This document shows, piece by piece, positions 6,121 through 7,516 of a stretch of DNA of 7,516 bases. Origin of the DNA: Bacteroidaceae bacterium (GTDB lineage Bacteria; Bacteroidota; Bacteroidia; Bacteroidales; Bacteroidaceae); the NCBI GenBank assembly GCA_024695315.1, contig JAILIJ010000024.1:1-7516 (forward strand), read 5' to 3'. Made by a program: the position numbers and the translations under genes. Under the pieces are notes generated by a model. It was not told the DNA's origin and did no database searches. It worked only from the letters and a program-made list of their open reading frames with translations. Within the stretch, counting starts at the first letter, position 1, and every line of letters starts with the position of its first letter.

Positions 6121-6918
6121 CTATTTTCTCATTATTCCATTCAGTATTCTTCCGCTCTTGATACCAAGTTTGCGTGCAGAGAAGAAATCGTCAGATTGAT
6201 TATATGTGCATATTCCTGACAGGTGGATATTTTCTTCTTTTACGCCACATTCCATGAGTTGGAGTTTGTTGCACAAAGGCAGATCGATATGCCATTTCTC
6301 TTTTGTTGCCTCAGATGTTGACGTGGTAGGGAATCGTTTGGAAATAAGCTCCATATTAAAACCTGCATTACGAAATTCTTCATATACCTCGTCGCCAACT
6401 TCAAAAGCGTCAAGCGAGATTCCAGGGCCTATGATGGCTTGACAGTCGGCAGGATTGGTGCCGTAGCGTGATGTTAGAGCGTCTAAATTCTCTTTAACAA
6501 TTCTTTTTACCGTACCGCGCCATCCGGCATGAACAGCTGACACAACTCCGTGAACAGGGTCGCTAATGAGTACAGGAATACAGTCGGCTGTAGATACGCA
6601 GACACAAACTTTTGGAAGATTAGTACATACGGCATCAACACCCTCAAGTATGGTCATCTTTACGTCGATGGGTAGATTCATAAACTTGTCGTTTATAACA
6701 AGAGTACGAGTGTCATGTGTTTGGTGAGGTATTATTAGGTTTGTCCTTGGAATGTCAAGTGCAGAACAAAGTAATTGTCTGTTTTTCTCCACGTCCTGCG
6801 TATTGTCTCCGCAATAATGGTTAGCATTAAAGGAAGCGTAAGCCCCTTTTGACACTCCGCCGTGTCGCTCTGTGGAGAAAGCAAAAGCTGAGGTTAGTTC
6901 TGGATACAGATGTAGCAT
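6121..6918 (-). CDS. pgeF: PgeF/YfiH peptidoglycan editing factor (multicopper polyphenol oxidase-like, laccase domain)
   Basis: The 265-aa protein is a full-length member of the YfiH/DUF152 family. Its metal-site residues are all visible: H68 in PHQTHD, C113 in STADCIPVLI and H130 in AVHAGWRGTVKRIV. The distal family motifs AIIGPGIS (about 161-168), FEVGDEV (about 172-178) and a DDFFSARK motif (about 243-250) are also present. E. coli YfiH (PgeF) removes UDP-MurNAc carrying L-Ser in place of L-Ala, protecting peptidoglycan composition; family members have also been reported as purine nucleoside phosphorylases or adenosine deaminases. No signal peptide is seen, so it acts in the cytoplasm. 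The ATG at 6918 gives the normal family N-terminus and lies about 35 bp from a TAnnTTTG box. The gene appears monocistronic: the upstream neighbour is divergent and about 1 kb of intergenic DNA follows it. Confidence 0.93.
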   Translation of the reverse strand: MLHLYPELTSAFAFSTERHGGVSKGAYASFNANHYCGDNTQDVEKNRQLLCSALDIPRTNLIIPHQTHDTRTLVINDKFMNLPIDVKMTILEGVDAVCTNLPKVCVCVSTADCIPVLISDPVHGVVSAVHAGWRGTVKRIVKENLDALTSRYGTNPADCQAIIGPGISLDAFEVGDEVYEEFRNAGFNMELISKRFPTTSTSEATKEKWHIDLPLCNKLQLMECGVKEENIHLSGICTYNQSDDFFSARKLGIKSGRILNGIMRK

Positions 6919-6953
6919 ATATTCGTTTTTGTACTAATTATTGATATTTAGCG

Positions 6954-6961
6954 CAAAGTTA
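6954..6961 (-). promoter_or_regulatory. Putative -7 promoter box of pgeF
   Basis: On the minus strand this reads TAACTTTG, matching TAnnTTTG. It lies 35 bp upstream of the pgeF ATG, implying a leader of about 30 nt. No clear -33 TTTG is seen at the normal spacing. Confidence 0.5.
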
Positions 6962-6984
6962 CGATATTTTTCAATTTTTTATCT

Positions 6985-6992
6985 TATCTTTG
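6985..6992 (+). promoter_or_regulatory. Putative -7 promoter box of the GH51 gene
   Basis: TATCTTTG matches the Bacteroidota consensus TAnnTTTG and lies 42 bp upstream of the ATG at 7035, implying a leader of about 35 nt. The expected -33 TTTG is replaced by T-rich sequence. It is divergent from the pgeF box, with 23 bp between the two elements. Confidence 0.5.
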
Positions 6993-7034
6993 CCCAAAAT
7001 ACTTATTTAATACTAAATCTACTTAAAAACTTTT

Positions 7035-7516
7035 ATGAAGAAATTTGGAGCAATGCTGGCTGCTATGGCTTTTGCGACAGGTATGTCAGCACAAACTCAC
7101 ACCTTTGATGTGAATACATCTAAGTTGGGTGGAGGAATACCTTCTACCATGTATGGTATTTTCTTTGAGGACATCAACTATGCAGCAGACGGAGGCTTGT
7201 ATGGTGAACTTGTTAAGAACCGTTCTTTTGAGTTTCCACAGCATTTTATGGGATGGAAGGCATTCGGTAAATTTGAACTTAAGAACGATGGTCCTTTCAA
7301 TAAGAATCCACATTATGTGAGATTGAGAGATTCTGGCCATTCAGATAAATATTCTGGTCTTGAGAACGAAGGATTCTTCGGTATTGGTTTCCAAAAGGGT
7401 GCAGAATATCGCTTCTCTGTTTGGGCACGTAACCCTAATGGCGATGGTGATGTGAAGTTGCGCATTATGCTTTGTGATCCATCTACAATGGGTGAGCGTC
7501 AGCAGTTTACAGATGC
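7035..7516 (+). CDS. GH51 alpha-L-arabinofuranosidase, exported, 3'-partial
   Basis: The frame stays open from the ATG at 7035 to the window edge (160 full codons). Residues 1-19 are a signal peptide ending MSA before Gln, which supports this start. Residues 40-66 carry YGIFFEDINYAADGG and LYGELVKNRSFEF, a signature of family GH51 alpha-L-arabinofuranosidases, which release terminal arabinofuranose from arabinan, arabinoxylan or arabinogalactan. From about residue 74 the sequence (GW...F...DGPF...HYVRL, then GIGFQKGAEYRFSVWARN) looks like the CBM4/9-type beta-sandwich that Bacteroidota GH51 enzymes insert after the first strand of the catalytic barrel. The catalytic Glu residues lie beyond the window. 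The enzyme is probably periplasmic, since no lipobox is seen. The gene has its own promoter, no obvious link to the metal-related genes, and may start a polysaccharide-use cluster to the right. Confidence 0.9.
   Translation, partial: MKKFGAMLAAMAFATGMSAQTHTFDVNTSKLGGGIPSTMYGIFFEDINYAADGGLYGELVKNRSFEFPQHFMGWKAFGKFELKNDGPFNKNPHYVRLRDSGHSDKYSGLENEGFFGIGFQKGAEYRFSVWARNPNGDGDVKLRIMLCDPSTMGERQQFTD

Overview
The window looks like chromosomal DNA of a member of the Bacteroidota, most likely a Prevotella-type gut or oral anaerobe. The reasons are: TAnnTTTG-type -7 promoter boxes, AT-rich leaders without Shine-Dalgarno sequences, a lipoprotein whose lipid-bearing Cys is followed by S-D-D-D-D-D (a Bacteroidota surface-export signal), a DUF4374 protein (a largely Bacteroidota family) and a secreted GH51 arabinofuranosidase. 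No tRNA, rRNA, CRISPR array or transposase gene is visible.

Layout. Positions 1-2214 (+) carry a DUF4374 surface lipoprotein (5' end cut off by a few codons) and, 14 bp later, an exported CbiK-type metal chelatase. Positions 2229-2272 hold a long hairpin with A/T tails that can terminate transcription from both sides. Positions 2301-5098 (-) carry, in transcription order, an exported DUF362 protein that lacks the usual ferredoxin insert and a small TonB-dependent outer-membrane receptor that starts with GTG inside the DUF362 stop codon. Positions 5099-6120 are about 1 kb without a convincing gene, but they contain a twelve-unit, exactly 10-bp tandem array of T4 tracts, two short 11-bp arrays and a hairpin. 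Positions 6121-6918 (-) are pgeF. Divergent from it, at 7035, a GH51 alpha-L-arabinofuranosidase begins and runs off the window.

How the genes fit together. The four genes of the two convergent units all encode exported proteins: one on the cell surface, one in the outer membrane and two probably periplasmic. The combination of TonB-dependent receptor, DUF4374 lipoprotein and CbiK-like chelatase fits capture and import of a metal complex (a siderophore, heme or another metallo-tetrapyrrole) followed by metal handling in the periplasm. The substrate cannot be read from the sequence. The receptor lacks the classical heme-receptor motif set and no cobalamin riboswitch was recognised, so neither heme nor B12 can be assigned. 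The most noteworthy items are this four-protein envelope system with a ferredoxin-less DUF362 partner, and the helically phased array, which is predicted to be intrinsically curved DNA.
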